This document shows, in pieces, positions 44,677 to 57,600 of a stretch of 64,000 nucleotides of DNA. The notes beneath the pieces were generated by a model that was not told the DNA's origin, did no database searches, and saw only the letters and a list, made by a program, of their open reading frames with translations. Position 1 is the stretch's first letter. Each line of letters opens with the position of its first letter. Source of the stretch: Uranotaenia lowii (lineage: Eukaryota; Arthropoda; Insecta; Diptera; Culicidae); contig NC_073693.1 in assembly GCF_029784155.1 (NCBI RefSeq), forward strand, positions 361,164,863 to 361,228,862. Direction: 5' to 3'. The position numbers and the translations under genes were made by a program.

Positions 44677-45341
44677 GAGAAGTACGAAATTTTAGTACGC
44701 ACTTGAGTTATTGAGAAATGGCAAAAGTATGAAATTCATCTTTCAATCACTTGAACAGAATAATTTCAAGGAACAAACTTGATATGTCTATAAATAATCA
44801 TACCGCTCAGTCAGAAAAATGCTTGGTTTCACCAGTAATTTACAAAAAAAAACGATTTTTATTCTACTAAGAGAAAGGGGTAAGTTGCAACCAATCTTGT
44901 TTTTTTAATGAGAAATCGAATGAAAACGTTTGATTTTTTTTATTATTAAATTTAAACATTTTTTCTGTCAAAAATGTGTATAAAGAAAAAGTAACAGGGT
45001 GCTGCATACATTTAGGGGTAAAAAATACTACACAAATTCTACTACCTGAAATAAAAAGAAAACTGTTTGGATAGATAAAATTTTGAAATAACCAAACGCG
45101 TGATATTCCAGCTCACGGAAACGAGATTTAAAAGGTGAATCTTTGATTTGACTGATGACTGAAGACTGAATAATAAAAATATTTAAAACAAAATATTTGG
45201 TGATTGCCCGAAAAATATTCTATAAAAATGCTGTTCTGTGACTTTGAAGTTGAAACCAAGAGAATAATGCTTGAGAAAAAGATGAAAATTTGGAAAAACT
45301 TTTATTTTAATAGTTTTTGGACCAGATCTGTTTACACTGAG
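44677..45341. other. no gene seen
   Basis: AT-rich sequence between the MITE and the SINE. Nothing identified. Confidence 0.35.
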
Positions 45342-45354
45342 AGTATTAGAACTA

Positions 45355-45546
45355 TTTTTTTTTTGTTTCGATTATAGTCGTTTTACCATCTTTATGGCAT
45401 TCGCGACTTTATTAACGTTACAGTTGGCGGATCGTTATTGAAAAACTATCCGGTACAACCGTGTTCGATGTTTACTCTTGGGCTCGAAATCACGGACATC
45501 GGCTCAGGAGACAACAGACTTGCCAACTGAGCTATATCACAAGCCC
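45355..45546 (-). mobile_element. tRNA-derived SINE, 192 bp, 13-bp TSD
   Basis: Minus strand. It starts at 45546 with gggcttgtg, then A box TAGCTCAGTTGG and B box TTTCGAGCCC typical of a pol III promoter, a ~100-bp tRNA-unrelated part, and a short A tail at 45364-45355. Identical 13-mers agtattagaacta flank it (45342-45354 and 45547-45559). Family name not assigned. Confidence 0.88.
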
Positions 45547-45749
45547 AGTATTAGAACTAAGTATTTGAGAATTTGTTCAAGGTTTTGGATTTGAATTAAA
45601 AGACCCAAAAAGTTTAGCGGCTTCCACATACTTCCAAGAGATTTGAAGAGTTTTGAAAATGATAATTCTATTAAAATGGGAGAGCCCTTCGAATTTGAAC
45701 TTCCATTTTTTTTTAAAGATATTGAGACGACATCCAGAATCATATTTCA

Positions 45750-46810
45750 TATAGAATTCCGACAAAACTTGGATAAAATGTTGAAAATAAAATAAGACAA
45801 AATTCTTGTTGAATTTAGACAATTAATAAGAAAATCAGACAATATTAAAAAAAAATTCCGACAATCTTTGAAAAATTGAGATTTAATTGAGGAAAGGGCT
45901 AAATTTTTAGCTAAAGAAATAAATCAGATAAATTTCAAACACGACTCAATACAAATATAACAACCTGTGAAGCGGTAAATAACCTAATTGAATTGAAATA
46001 AAATTCAAACAATTGTACAAGAAAACCTTATATAAAAAAAAAACAAATAAAATTGACATAAAATTCATGCAAAATTCCAACAAAACTCAGACAACTTTAA
46101 GAGGTATCAACTTCAATCAAGGTTAAGTGAGAATTTAGATAAAAAAATTGAAAATACTTAGACATAATGCTGAAACATCTTAATGAAATAAAAACCAAAT
46201 TTCAGTTATGTTGTAGATTAAAACTCTTTCCAAAATGCAGACAAAATTCAAACAAAATTCAGACAAAACTCAGAAAAAGTTAATTAAAAAAACGAACAAA
46301 ATTGACAAAAATGGAAATAAGTAAGCAAAATTCTTGAAATTCAAATATATCTCGAGTGACCTTTCATTACGTCGTATGAAACAAAATGTTAACAAACAGT
46401 TTTATAAAAAAAATACAACTACTGACATATACTAGTCGCAAATTCTTTTTATTAAGAATATTTGCAGTCCGGACAACATATTCCATATGTTGAATACAAA
46501 TTTTGAGGTTGATTTTATAACTTTTGCAGCGGTTTCTGTAAATTCTTAAGATGTTTCATACTACGTAATGAAAGCTCACGCGAGATATGCAAGACAACAT
46601 TTATATAAAATTTGAACAATTGAGATAAAATTCATATAAAAATTTAAGCAAATAATGACAAAATTCAGAAATAATTCTAACAAAATTCACAAAAAAGTAA
46701 AGAAATACTTCAAACGTACTTCAGATCAAATTGAGATAAAAATGATTTTTTTGTCAAAATAAAATTAGAAAAACATCGGACAAAACTAATAAATTTTTAA
46801 ACTGTGACCC
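45750..46810. repeat. degenerate 11-bp minisatellite (gacaaaattca-like)
   Basis: Words such as gacaaaattca, aaacaaaattc and gataaaattca recur at ~11-bp spacing in short runs throughout (for example 46240-46280). It resumes at 48170-48640 after two insertions. The core GACAAAATT equals the nonamer of the array at 54.7 kb. Confidence 0.5.
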
Positions 46811-46943
46811 AAAGATGGGTCTTGACTCAAACATTCAGTCAGCGAAACTTTTTTTGTAGAGAAATGAATCCAACTTAGATGAAATTTCAGGGACTAGATA
46901 AGGGAAAATTGATGTTGAAAAACATGCGAAAAAAATTTCGCCT

Positions 46944-47019
46944 TGTCTCCCGGTGAGACTTGAACCCACATCTTGCGCCTCTCCGGGGCCCATGTATTAA
47001 CATTCTACTACAGGAGACC
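46944..47019 (-). pseudogene. tRNA-Ser-like pseudogene or tRNA-derived fragment
   Basis: On the minus strand gtctcc and ggagac pair as an acceptor stem. The TPsiC arm is perfect (stem gtggg/ctcac, loop ttcaagt). An anticodon-like loop ccggaga (GGA) sits on a weak stem. The D arm and A box are poor, so a functional tRNA is unlikely. Confidence 0.35.
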
Positions 47020-47128
47020 AACCTGGCGTATGAATATTATACTGGTTGAGTGTCGATGTTCTTGAATATTGTATCTTTACTTTTTTTTTATGGACGAACG
47101 ACAAAAAAAAACTCCCTTTTCCGACTTA

Positions 47129-48128
47129 GAGTGTCAATTTGACACTCCAAAAGTAAAATCTATCTAAGTCGTTTGAATTATAATTAATTTAATTTAAATC
47201 TTATATCAATAGAAACCTTGTAACGTCAGTAAAATATGTTTAGAACAAAAAAGAAGAAAGAAAAAAAAAATCAGAAAAAACATGCCTTAGGAAAACTGCT
47301 GTAGTTAATATATTACACGCCCAAAAAAATATTTGCCTTATGCATATGAAAGCTCCAAAAAAATATTTGCTATATGCATATGAAAGCTGAAGTGAATATC
47401 TACATCATGAAGCCAAGAAATATTATTTTAATTTTTTTATGAAAGGGGCACAAAAAAAAAAAAAAAAAGTGGCCTGTAAAACGTACTTTTTATTCGATTG
47501 CTAGTAAATACTGTTTGAGCGATGGTAGTGTTTTTGAAAAAATATGACTACAAAATTTATTAAAATTCTAGCATTTTGCTGTTTTTATATTTTTGATGCA
47601 ACAAAAATTGAATTTACTGGAATTTTTCAAAATTCCCTTCTTTGCACGATTTTTTTACAAATTGAAATTTCATCTGACAGCAAAATGTTGGAATTTAAAT
47701 AAAATTTGTAGTCATATTATTTCAAAAACTCTACCATCGCTCAAACAGTATTTACTAGCAATCGAATGAAAAGTAGGTTTTTTAGTTTTTTTTTATTTTT
47801 TTGTGCCCCTTTCATTAAAAAAAAAAAATTAAAAAAAATATTTCTTGGCTTCATGATGTAGACATTACTTCAGCTTTCATATGCATAATACAAATATTTT
47901 TTTGGACGTTTAATATATGAACTACAGCAGTTTTATTGAGGCATGTTTTTTCGGATTTTTTTCTTTCATGCTGAATAACGAGAAAACTAGTAGCTTTTGC
48001 TATATATAATGTTCTAAACATATTTTACTGACATTACAAGGTTTCTAGTGATATAAGTTTTGTTTAAATCGGTTGAAAACGCCAAAAGTTATAATGATTT
48101 GAGCTTGTAGTTTCAAATTGACACTCCT
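47129..48128. mobile_element. ~1-kb palindromic (fold-back) element
   Basis: Two ~490-bp arms are inverted copies of each other around ~47620. Shared blocks in mirror order: gagtgtcaattt at the ends, cttatatca.tagaaaccttgta, aaaatatttg with gcatatgaaagct, cttcatgatgtag and ccaagaaat, cgattgctagtaaatactgt, gagcgatggtag. The left arm has an extra duplicated tgcatatgaaagct unit. No ORF. Confidence 0.8.
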
Positions 48129-48169
48129 GATGCTGAATAGGGTAACGAAATCTGATGCGGATGAGGGTT

Positions 48170-48640
48170 AAACAATCTTTGGTTAAAATTTATATCAAAT
48201 TTAGATTAAACACAGACTAAATTTAGCCCATAAAAAAGTTAAGAGAAAAAAAATGCAAAAATAAAATGAAACAATTTTTGTTTAAAAATCGGACAAAATT
48301 CAAATATTGTTCACAATACATTTGAACAAAATTTAGTTTAAATTTAGATAAAATCAGGCAATACTTATAGAACATTCAGACAGAATTCAGACCAAATTGA
48401 GATCAAATTCAGACGAAATTTAGACAAAGAAAAAATTTAGATTGAATTCAGTCAAATTCAGGATAAGTACAAAAAAAAAATCAGAAAAAATTATACAATA
48501 TTTATATCAAATCTTGTAATATTTACACAAAATGCAGACTTTCTTCTGTTATAGTTCAGATAAAATGTAGCCAAAATACAAATTGAATCTAGGCAAAATT
48601 CAGATAAAATTCAATCAAAATTCAGATAAAATTCAGATAA
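48170..48640. repeat. continuation of the degenerate 11-bp minisatellite
   Basis: Runs such as aaaattcagat, aaaattcaatc, aaaattcagat at 48595-48635 show the 11-bp period. Same family as 45750-46810. Confidence 0.5.
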
Positions 48641-50570
48641 GTGAAAAGTAAATCCTTTAACCACGATTTTCTTACAATTTATGACGAATATTGGCATACA
48701 AAAATTCTGTTTTACAGAAAATTAAAAAAACGCAAATTGATGTCCAAAACTTTTGAATTCTTTCACCAAAACAGGAATGCTTCAATTGTTAATTTTTTCA
48801 TTTTGGTTATTGACATTACCGAAAATTAAAACACTGATGAAAACCAGTGATCAGAATAATAGAGGAGTGTTTTTTTTATGCATTTTAGGACATTTTGTTT
48901 TTTTCAAATCTCAATTTTTATCAAAAATTACTACATAACCGGGCTCCAAAAACAGATAAAAAAGAGTGGCATCAAGACCGGCATCAAGAGTGGCATTTCC
49001 CGGAGAATCCTGAGAACGACTAGTCCAGAGTTATCGAGAAATCTTGCCTTGGGAAACTCAAAACTTATTCCAGAAACTGATGAGTCCGTTCTTTTTTTAA
49101 TCGCTGGTGCAATATCGAAGTATGACAGTACTGGTTTAATCTTCCCGTAAAATGGTTGAACCAGATCCGGACATCACTTTTCGGTTGATTACAGAATCTG
49201 GAACTGTTATACGTGAATTTACAATACTTGTCTGTAATTTTCGATAATTTATTTATTTTTTTCAATTTGACTATTACGCTCATATAACCAAAGACAATTA
49301 AGAAGCAATAAAAACCAACAATTTGAAGTCCAAAATTTGTTAATTTACTCATTGAGTCGCTAGCTGCCATAAACTGGAAAAAAATAAGAAAACAGAGATA
49401 TTTATCATATAAACTGATTGATGGGTTCTAGCTTTTATTTATATGAATTTGAATTTGACTGCGTTAAACAGAATCCATCTCCTACTTAGAAAACTGCAGT
49501 CCGGCCTTGCCTAGAAAAACGCATCTCGATGCACAATAATTGTTGCGATATTTAGTGCTTTTTGCAATTTCCGGTTATTCACTTAAGTATTATCTTTCAA
49601 AAGATCAGCATCTAGCCGGTCACCAACAGCAGAAGAATAAAAGTTTTTATATAAGAACACGTGAAATAAAGTTCTGTTTTTCCTAAAATTTGGAATTTAA
49701 GTAACGTGTCGTGTGTTGGTGTTTTAACCCGAAAGATTTGCCCGTGATACGATCCCCTGAAATTACACTGATAATAATTTATCACAAAATTGTTGTAATC
49801 AGCTTAAACTTGGCAACAATATTTGAAATTGCGTGAGTAACAATTCCAGAAATTTTGGCTGTGAACTGAGAAGAATTGAAAGATTAAGATACTTTAAACT
49901 TCAGTGTACGAACAACTGTCAATAGTAGATTCAACATATCTTAAGATCCAGTATATTTATGAGTAATGTGCTGTTTTCCCATAGAATTGACGATATTTTA
50001 GTTCCTCTATTGATAGAAAAAGTTCCTTTAAATGATATTTTGGTGCTGTATTTTGTCGGTACAATTTATTGACCGACTGTACATGTACCTATGTTTTAAT
50101 ATGTCAACTTGAATCATTAGTTTGGAACAAAAGAAGTAAAAATAATAGACGAGTTGTTGGAATAGTTAAATCTACCCATATTTTTCCGAATGCTTGCCCA
50201 TTTTCAGACCATTTTACCGCTCCCGAAAATTGGAAAATCTTAAGATACATTACCGAAGATCCCAGGAAAACTGTAAAACTCACTTTCACTATCGATAAAA
50301 ATTTGTTTGCTTAGACGTATTATTCAAATCGCGTGAGTTTTTAGAGAACTGCCAAGTGTTGCAAAATTATCCATTTCTCGAAGTGTATATTTAATTGTTT
50401 GTTTGTTTTTAGAGATTGGTTGTCGTTTTATGTCGAACATACCCATTTTTTCAATTCAATGTTTCAACCTTAACGTAGTGCTTTGATTGCCTAGTTGTGA
50501 GTAGTTCAATGAGTGTATGTATTTTTTTTATTTTGGCTCGCACTTGGAAGATACCTAGAGATCAGAAGTA
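48641..50570. other. no gene; possible decayed LTR near 49,440-49,760
   Basis: No supported CDS. Around 49,640-49,700 the order agaataaaag, tatataag, gtgaaataaag, then a T-rich tract resembles a retroviral-type LTR promoter and poly(A) region, but the ends, target duplication and primer-binding site are not recognisable. Confidence 0.25.
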
Positions 50571-51990
50571 CCCAAGTATAGTATGGTGGGGATCGTCATG
50601 CTACAGTGGCGACACCTACCATGGTGAAGATCGACAAGATGCACCCTGAAAGAATTTTTAGCGTAGTAACACTAAATTGGCGATAGATTTTAATACACCG
50701 GATCAAAATCGCCGTCGGATCTTGGAAGATGATCTTCAGGCCCAGTCTTCATGATCTTTAGCTCAGTCAAGATCCTAAAATTTCAAGACCTCTCTTTTGA
50801 ACAGAAGCAAGAGCGGATAGAAAGGGCGAAGGCGCAGTTTACGCGGTCCGCGCATGAAAAATTTGGAGAATATCGCCGTACAGCGGTTCGTGAAAAAACA
50901 GAACTACAGATTTTGGCTGCCAGAAAGATCACGAACCTATGCAAACGTACACAGCAAAAAAGAATTGCTATATTACATCAAATACCTGCACATAACTTGA
51001 GTCGCAAATGGTACCTAATTTTACATTGTCTTGATGTACCCGGCTGTTTGGAGACAAATAATTTGTTTCGTACCGCTGATCCATATGGGCCAAATTTCCT
51101 AAAAATGGAAAAATAATGAAGTTTGCTTTGAAGCAGTGGGGTTGCTTATATTTTTGATTAATTTTGGACGTACTTACAAGCCAAACAAATACAGCTGAGG
51201 TCCATAATCCGTTTCTTTATTTTTGAAATGAAATCAAATTCCAACGTCAACAAAGGAAAACATTGACTACTTGATGCGATATTACATAGAAGGTTTTGAT
51301 ATTACACTTCACGACGTATTCACGTTGTGTACATCATTTAGATGTATTATTGCAACAGAAATAAGTAATCCCCAGAAATTACATCGTCCATCGTTACATT
51401 ATTTTTTGCTGTGATTGAAGGCGACAAGACGACAGGTCTGGGTCGGAATCGCCCGTACTTTCCTGGTGAAGATCAACCGAACACCCTGAAGAGGTGTAGA
51501 TCAATCAATTTACGTATCGAAAATAGTTCTACGGCATGTCCTCAAACTGTGGACACGTCCTAATTTTGGTTTTGGTTGGTGGTTTTTCAGCAGAACTTCG
51601 CATTGGTTTACGAAGGAAAGAGGTCCCAATTTTTGTGTGCGAATTTTTTTTTTTCGAGGGTTAATTTCGAGTACGGAGTGGTCGGGGAGTTCGCCGGACC
51701 TGAACCCTATGGACTAGGCTGTCTAGGGTATACAGAAGCCCAAAGTCTACTCTACAAAACATGACGGGTTGGAAGTTCTGAAGCGCCATCTAGTTGAATC
51801 CTAAGATAAAATACCCCAAAATCCACCGGGCTTTTCAGAATATGTACCTTGAGCTTCTTCAGCGAATGGTTAATCTCAAGGACAAAAAATTGAAAGGCGC
51901 CAATGGATTTTGAAAATATGATCTGTTTTGATGTAAATCGTATTAAATTTGAAAGAAAAAGTTTTTGTTTTGATCAATTTATTTGTTAGT
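50571..51990 (+). pseudogene. decayed mariner-type (IS630-Tc1-mariner) element
   Basis: Near 51,690 PDLNPMDYGL, the region holding the third catalytic acid of mariner-type transposases, is followed in broken frames by residues like TGWKF, IHRAF and, at ~51,850, LLQRMVNL, the usual C-terminal end. The upstream frame 50751-51116 (121 codons, e.g. LSFEQKQERIERAKAQF) is hydrophilic and protein-like but not matched to a domain; it may be another part of the same relic or another gene fragment. Multiple frameshifts and stops make it inactive. Terminal repeats were not found. Confidence 0.5.
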
Positions 51991-54649
51991 TCCAATGTAG
52001 CACTTCAATTGTCGGACCCTGTAGAAAGATAAAGCAATAATTTTTCTTGCAAAATTTGAACTCGGGAATTCTCAGGATTTTTCATTTTTTTCCCGGGAAT
52101 CGGGAATTCTCGAGATTTTTATATTCCTGCAAATCCTCGGTCGAGTATTCCCAGTATGGATACTTGTAAGTAAACCTCCCATAGTGGAAAGGCTTGTACA
52201 TAGATACATATATAGGTAACTTTCAACGCCTTTGTTTAGGCAATAAATCCTTTTTATTATAGAGACTAAAGATTTCGTAACACATCAAAAATGTGACTTT
52301 CTCATCATTCATTTTTATCCTTCACGTTGATTCTATTTTCAGAATTTCCGAACGCCAGCCAAACTTCGCAACTGTATGCTCTGAGTTGTTGTTTGTGGAA
52401 ACAAATCTGTTCCAGTGACTGTCAAAAGTTTTAAACTGACAGGGGACAGGCTGATATCGGACCGTCAATGCTGGACGACCAGCGAAAGATGATGAAAAGT
52501 TTATTTTTCATCGGCGCCATTCGACCAAAAACGAAAAAAAGCATACATTCTTTTTCCCGGATCTTCTTTCCTCCAATCGATAATCCTTCCTAGGAACTTT
52601 GCTAAATCCGTGGGCCATTCGCTTGGGGCACAAAATGGCAATCGTTTCGCCGAGCCAGGCAGGACGAATGAAAATAGCTGCCATTCTCGGAACGTGGTAA
52701 TGGACTATCCGGATTCCATTTGCGTCTCGGAATGGCGGGAGATGGATATTCCCACGAGATGACGACGACTCCGCCCGCCATCGTCCGACTACTAGTTACA
52801 AACATGCTTACATGCCATGGTTTTGGGCTGAGTGCTTGACATTTTTCCCGGCGGCCAGCTTTTTCCCGATCAATATCAACGAGTCGAGTCGATTTGGAAA
52901 GATTTCAATAGGCTCACTTATGAATGGAGTGCTGCAAAAAAGAAATGGTGGAACGGAAGTGGTTTTTGGCAGCTCCATTTGTATCCGAACCTCGTCGTTG
53001 GTTATTCTCTTGGGGTAAATGTGTGTATTCCTGTTAAAATATTCATAAATGATACTTTCGACTTCTGGTTTCGGCGAACCGGGATCGATCGATAGGTGTT
53101 GGGATGAACAGCATCCAAAGGATGAAAATCTGGTGGCGATTTTATGACATAACCGATGTAATGGTGCTGAAATCATTTTAAAAACTATTTCAAAATGACT
53201 ACATAAGGACTAAGATCTATTTCTAATACATATTGTCTTCTTTTAAAATCATAAAATTTAAGAACTGGTATCATTTTTCAGATACTTCTTTGAGTGGGCA
53301 TCGCTGTTTATTTTATCAACGTTCGATATGCCAAAACTCTGTGAGACTGTCTGTCATACAATGAAATTCCACTGAAGCTTGTCAGTAAAATTATTCTGAA
53401 TTCCTTAGAGATAGTCATCGCTCACAGCAGCAAAATATCTGTAACGGATGCTTAAAATGTCGTGAATAGAATATCAAACCTGACATACAAAGCTCTATTA
53501 GGAGGACCAAACAATTTCAAACAAACAAATGCCTGCTCAAATCATTTCTCTCAATTGCGCCCTTTCGAAAAGTTTCGTTGAAGACGAAAATATTTCTATC
53601 GATTAGTACAAAGCGAAGGCATGCCAATATTGAACATTTTGCCGAAGCAGCTATTTTCAACCAAATAAATCACACTTCTTGAAGGACGTCTTGCTTGCCA
53701 TTTTCGGTCGCCGTCGTCATCGAGGGAAGATCCGATCCGATCCGGCCGGCACATAGACAAACGACCTAAAATTAGCCGCAAACGAAATATGCTCCAATGT
53801 TTTCCAGCTCCCCCCAGTCAGGTTTGCGTCATCGCCCTCGAAGAATATTGGTTTTCGTCGAGTCTGGCTGGCTGGACGTACTTACGGGTGAGGAAACGGG
53901 AAAATCGATGCTGATGCTGATGTTTAGGTTTCTGGTTTATGTTGGTGCAGAATTTCTCCGGCTAATGTCTGTTCCGAAACCAGTTCACAAATATAGCGCA
54001 CAAAGTGCTCGACTTTTGAGAATATCCTTTCGGTTCGAGTGACAATGATGATGATGATGATGTCCTTTCGTTTGAACTATAAATAGGAGGATGTCTCTGT
54101 AGTGCTTTGACTATGAGTGGATGTGAAACAGCTTTCATCGAGCTTCTGTTTCATGTCATATTAGTTAAAGTATCAATCAAAATAACTTCGTATACAAAAA
54201 GATCTTTGAAATGGAACTTACTCAACTTTTGTAAAATAGCAGAGTTAACTTAATGGAATCTAATAAATCTAAAAAAAAAGTTTGGAATTGCCATTACACA
54301 GGGAAATAACAGTTTTGGTGCATATGTTAAAATAACTGGTTTGGAAAGATTTTGCCATCCTGAATTCAATCCATTTTTTGGATACTGTTTATCATTTCTA
54401 GTTTTTATGATATGGCATTTGAAAGTTTTCGAGAAAGAATGAGAGTTTTGAGAAATATGAAACACTTAGCTCATCAACTTATGAACTAACTAACCTACAC
54501 CAATAACAAGAACTGATTTCAAAACTATTGGTTATTTTTCAATCAATCATGACTTTCCTAGATATTCTGTTAGCAAAATTCAGTAGAAAAATGTACAACT
54601 GGGATCACTAAAGAACGTTGTTCAGTCTTTGACATAATTGAAAAAAATT
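51991..54649. other. non-coding stretch, partly GC-richer
   Basis: Holds a gggaattc-rich repeat at ~52,060-52,160 like that at 13,150-13,910, and a GC-richer non-repetitive block 52,540-54,000. There is an ATG microsatellite at ~54,044-54,062. Overlapping frames on both strands (for example 52808-53176 minus) have no motif; intronic or regulatory DNA is plausible. Confidence 0.35.
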
Positions 54650-57600
54650 GGCAATATTGACAAAATTGGCGGAATTGAAAAAAAAAATTGACAACATTGA
54701 CAACATTGATAAAATTGACAAAATTGACAAAATTGACAAAATTGACAAAATTGACAAAATTGACAAAATTGACAAAATTGACAAAATTGACAAAATTGAC
54801 AAAATTGACAAAATTGACAAAATTGACAAAATTGACAAAATTGACAAAATTGACAAAATTGACAAAATTGACAAAATTGACAAAATTGACAAAATTGACA
54901 AAATTGACAAAATTGACAAAATTGACAAAATTGACAAAATTGACAAAATTGACAAAATTGACAAAATTGACAAAATTGACAAAATTGACAAAATTGACAA
55001 AATTGACAAAATTGACAAAATTGACAAAATTGACAAAATTGACAAAATTGACAAAATTGACAAAATTGACAAAATTGACAAAATTGACAAAATTGACAAA
55101 ATTGACAAAATTGACAAAATTGACAAAATTGACAAATTGACAAAATTGACAAAATTGACAAAATTGACAAAATTGACAAAATTGACAAAATTGACAAAAT
55201 TGACAAAATTGACAAAATTGACAAAATTGACAAAATTGACAAAATTGACAAAATTGACAAAATTGACAAAATTGACAAAATTGACAAAATTGACAAAATT
55301 GACAAAATTGACAAAATTGACAAAATTGACAAAATTGACAAAATTGACAAAATTGACAAAATTGACAAAATTGACAAAATTGACAAAATTGACAAAATTT
55401 ACAAAATTTACAAAATTGACAAAATTGACAAAATTGACAAAATTGACAAAATTGACAAAATTGACAAAATTGACAAAATTGATAAAATTGACAAAATTGA
55501 CAAAATTGACAAAATTGACAAAATTGACAAAATTGACAAAATTGACGAAATTGACAAAATTTACAAAGTTGACAAAATTGACAAAATGTCATTTTTGTCA
55601 TTTTTGTCATTTTTGTCATTTTTGTCATTTTTGTCATTTTTGTCATTTTTGTCATTTTTGTCATTTCTGTCGTTTTGTCATTTTGGTCATTTTGGTCATT
55701 TTGGTCCTTTCTGTCATTTTTGTCATTTTTGTCATTTTTGTCATTTTTGTCATTTTTGTCATTTTTGTCATTTTTGTCATTTTTGTCATTTTTGTCATTT
55801 TTGTCATTTTTGTCATTTTTGTCATTTTTGTCATTTTTGTCATTTTTGTCATTTTTGTCATTTTTGTCATTTTTGTCATTTTTGTCATTTTTGTCATTTT
55901 TGTCATTTTTGTCATTTTTGTCATTTTTGTCATTTTTGTCATTTTTGTCATTTTTGTCATTTTTGTCATTTTTGTCATTTTTGTCATTTTTGTCATTTTT
56001 GTCATTTTTGTCATTTTTGTCATTTTTGTCATTTTTGTCATTTTTGTCATTTTTGTCATTTTTGTCATTTTTGTCATTTTTGTCATTTTTGTCATTTTTG
56101 TCATTTTTGTCATTTTTGTCATTTTTGTCATTTTTGTCATTTTTGTCATTTTTGTCATTTTTGTCATTTTTGTCATTTTTGTCATTTTTGTCATTTTTGT
56201 CATTTTTGTCATTTTTGTCATTTTTGTCATTTTTGTCATTTTTGTCATTTTTGTCATTTTTGTCATTTTTGTCATTTTTGTCATTTTTGTCCTTTTTGTC
56301 ATTTTTGTCATTTTTGTCATTTATGTCCTTTTTGTCATTTTTGTCATTTTTTACATTTTTGACATTTTTGTCATTTTTGTCATTTTTGTCATTTTTGACA
56401 TGTTTGACATTTTTGACATTTTTGTCATTTTTGACATTTTTTGACATTTTTGACTTTTTGACATTTTTGTTTGACATTTTTGGTATTTTTGTCATTTCTG
56501 ACACTTTTGATATTTTTGATATTTTTGTCATTTTTGTCATTTTTGTCATTTTTGTCATTTTTGTCATTTTCGACATTTTTGACATTTTTGTCATTTTTGT
56601 CATTTTTATCATTTTTGTCATTTTTGACATGTTTGAAGTTTTTGACATTTTTGTCATTTTTGACATTTTTTGACATTTTTGACTTTTTGACATTTTTGAC
56701 ATTTTTGACATTGTTGACATTTTTGGTATTTTTGTCATTTCTGACACTTTTGATATTTTTGACATTTTTGACATTTTTGTCATTTTTGACATTTTTGAAA
56801 TTTTTGACATTTTTGACATTTTTGACATTTTTGGCGTTTTTGACATTTTAGACATTTTTGACATTTTTGCCAGTTTTGACATTTTTGTCATTTTTGACAC
56901 TTTTGACATTTTTGACATTTTTTAAATTTTGACATTTTTAACATGTTTGATATTTTTGTCATTTTTGACATTTTTTAAAATTTTTGACATTTTTGACATT
57001 TTTGAAATTTTGACATTTTTGACATTTTTGACATTTTTGACATTTTTGACATTTTTGACATTTTTGATATTTTTGACATTTTTGATATTTTTGACATTTT
57101 TGACATTTTTGACATTTTTGACATTTTTGACTTTTTGACATTTTTGACAATTTTTGACATTTTTGACATTTTTGACATTTTTGACATTTTTGACATTTTT
57201 GACATTTTTGACATTTTTGAATTTTATTACATTTTTGACATTTTCGACATTCTTGACATTTTTGTTTTTTTGACATTTTTGACAACTTTTGACATTTCTG
57301 AGATTTTTTAAAATCTTTTTACATTTTTGACATTGTTTACATTTTTGACAATTTTGACATTTCAATCATTTTAAAAGTTTTAGAAATTTTGACATTTTTG
57401 ACAATTTTGACAATTTTCAAAATTTTGACAATTTTGTCAATTTTGATAATTTTGACAATTTTGACTATTTTTAAAATTTTGACAATTTTGTCAATTTTGA
57501 AAATTTTGACAATTTTGACAATTTTGACAATTTCGACAATTTTGACAATTTTGACAATTTTGACAATTTTGACAATTTTGACAATTTTGACAATTTTGAC

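Noticed and set aside
46944..47019. Functional tRNA-Ser(GGA)
   Set aside because: Weak anticodon stem and no proper D arm or A box; kept only as a pseudogene.
52808..53176. 122-codon minus-strand frame overlapped by plus-strand frames
   Set aside because: Several overlapping frames on both strands without motifs; more likely non-coding unique DNA.
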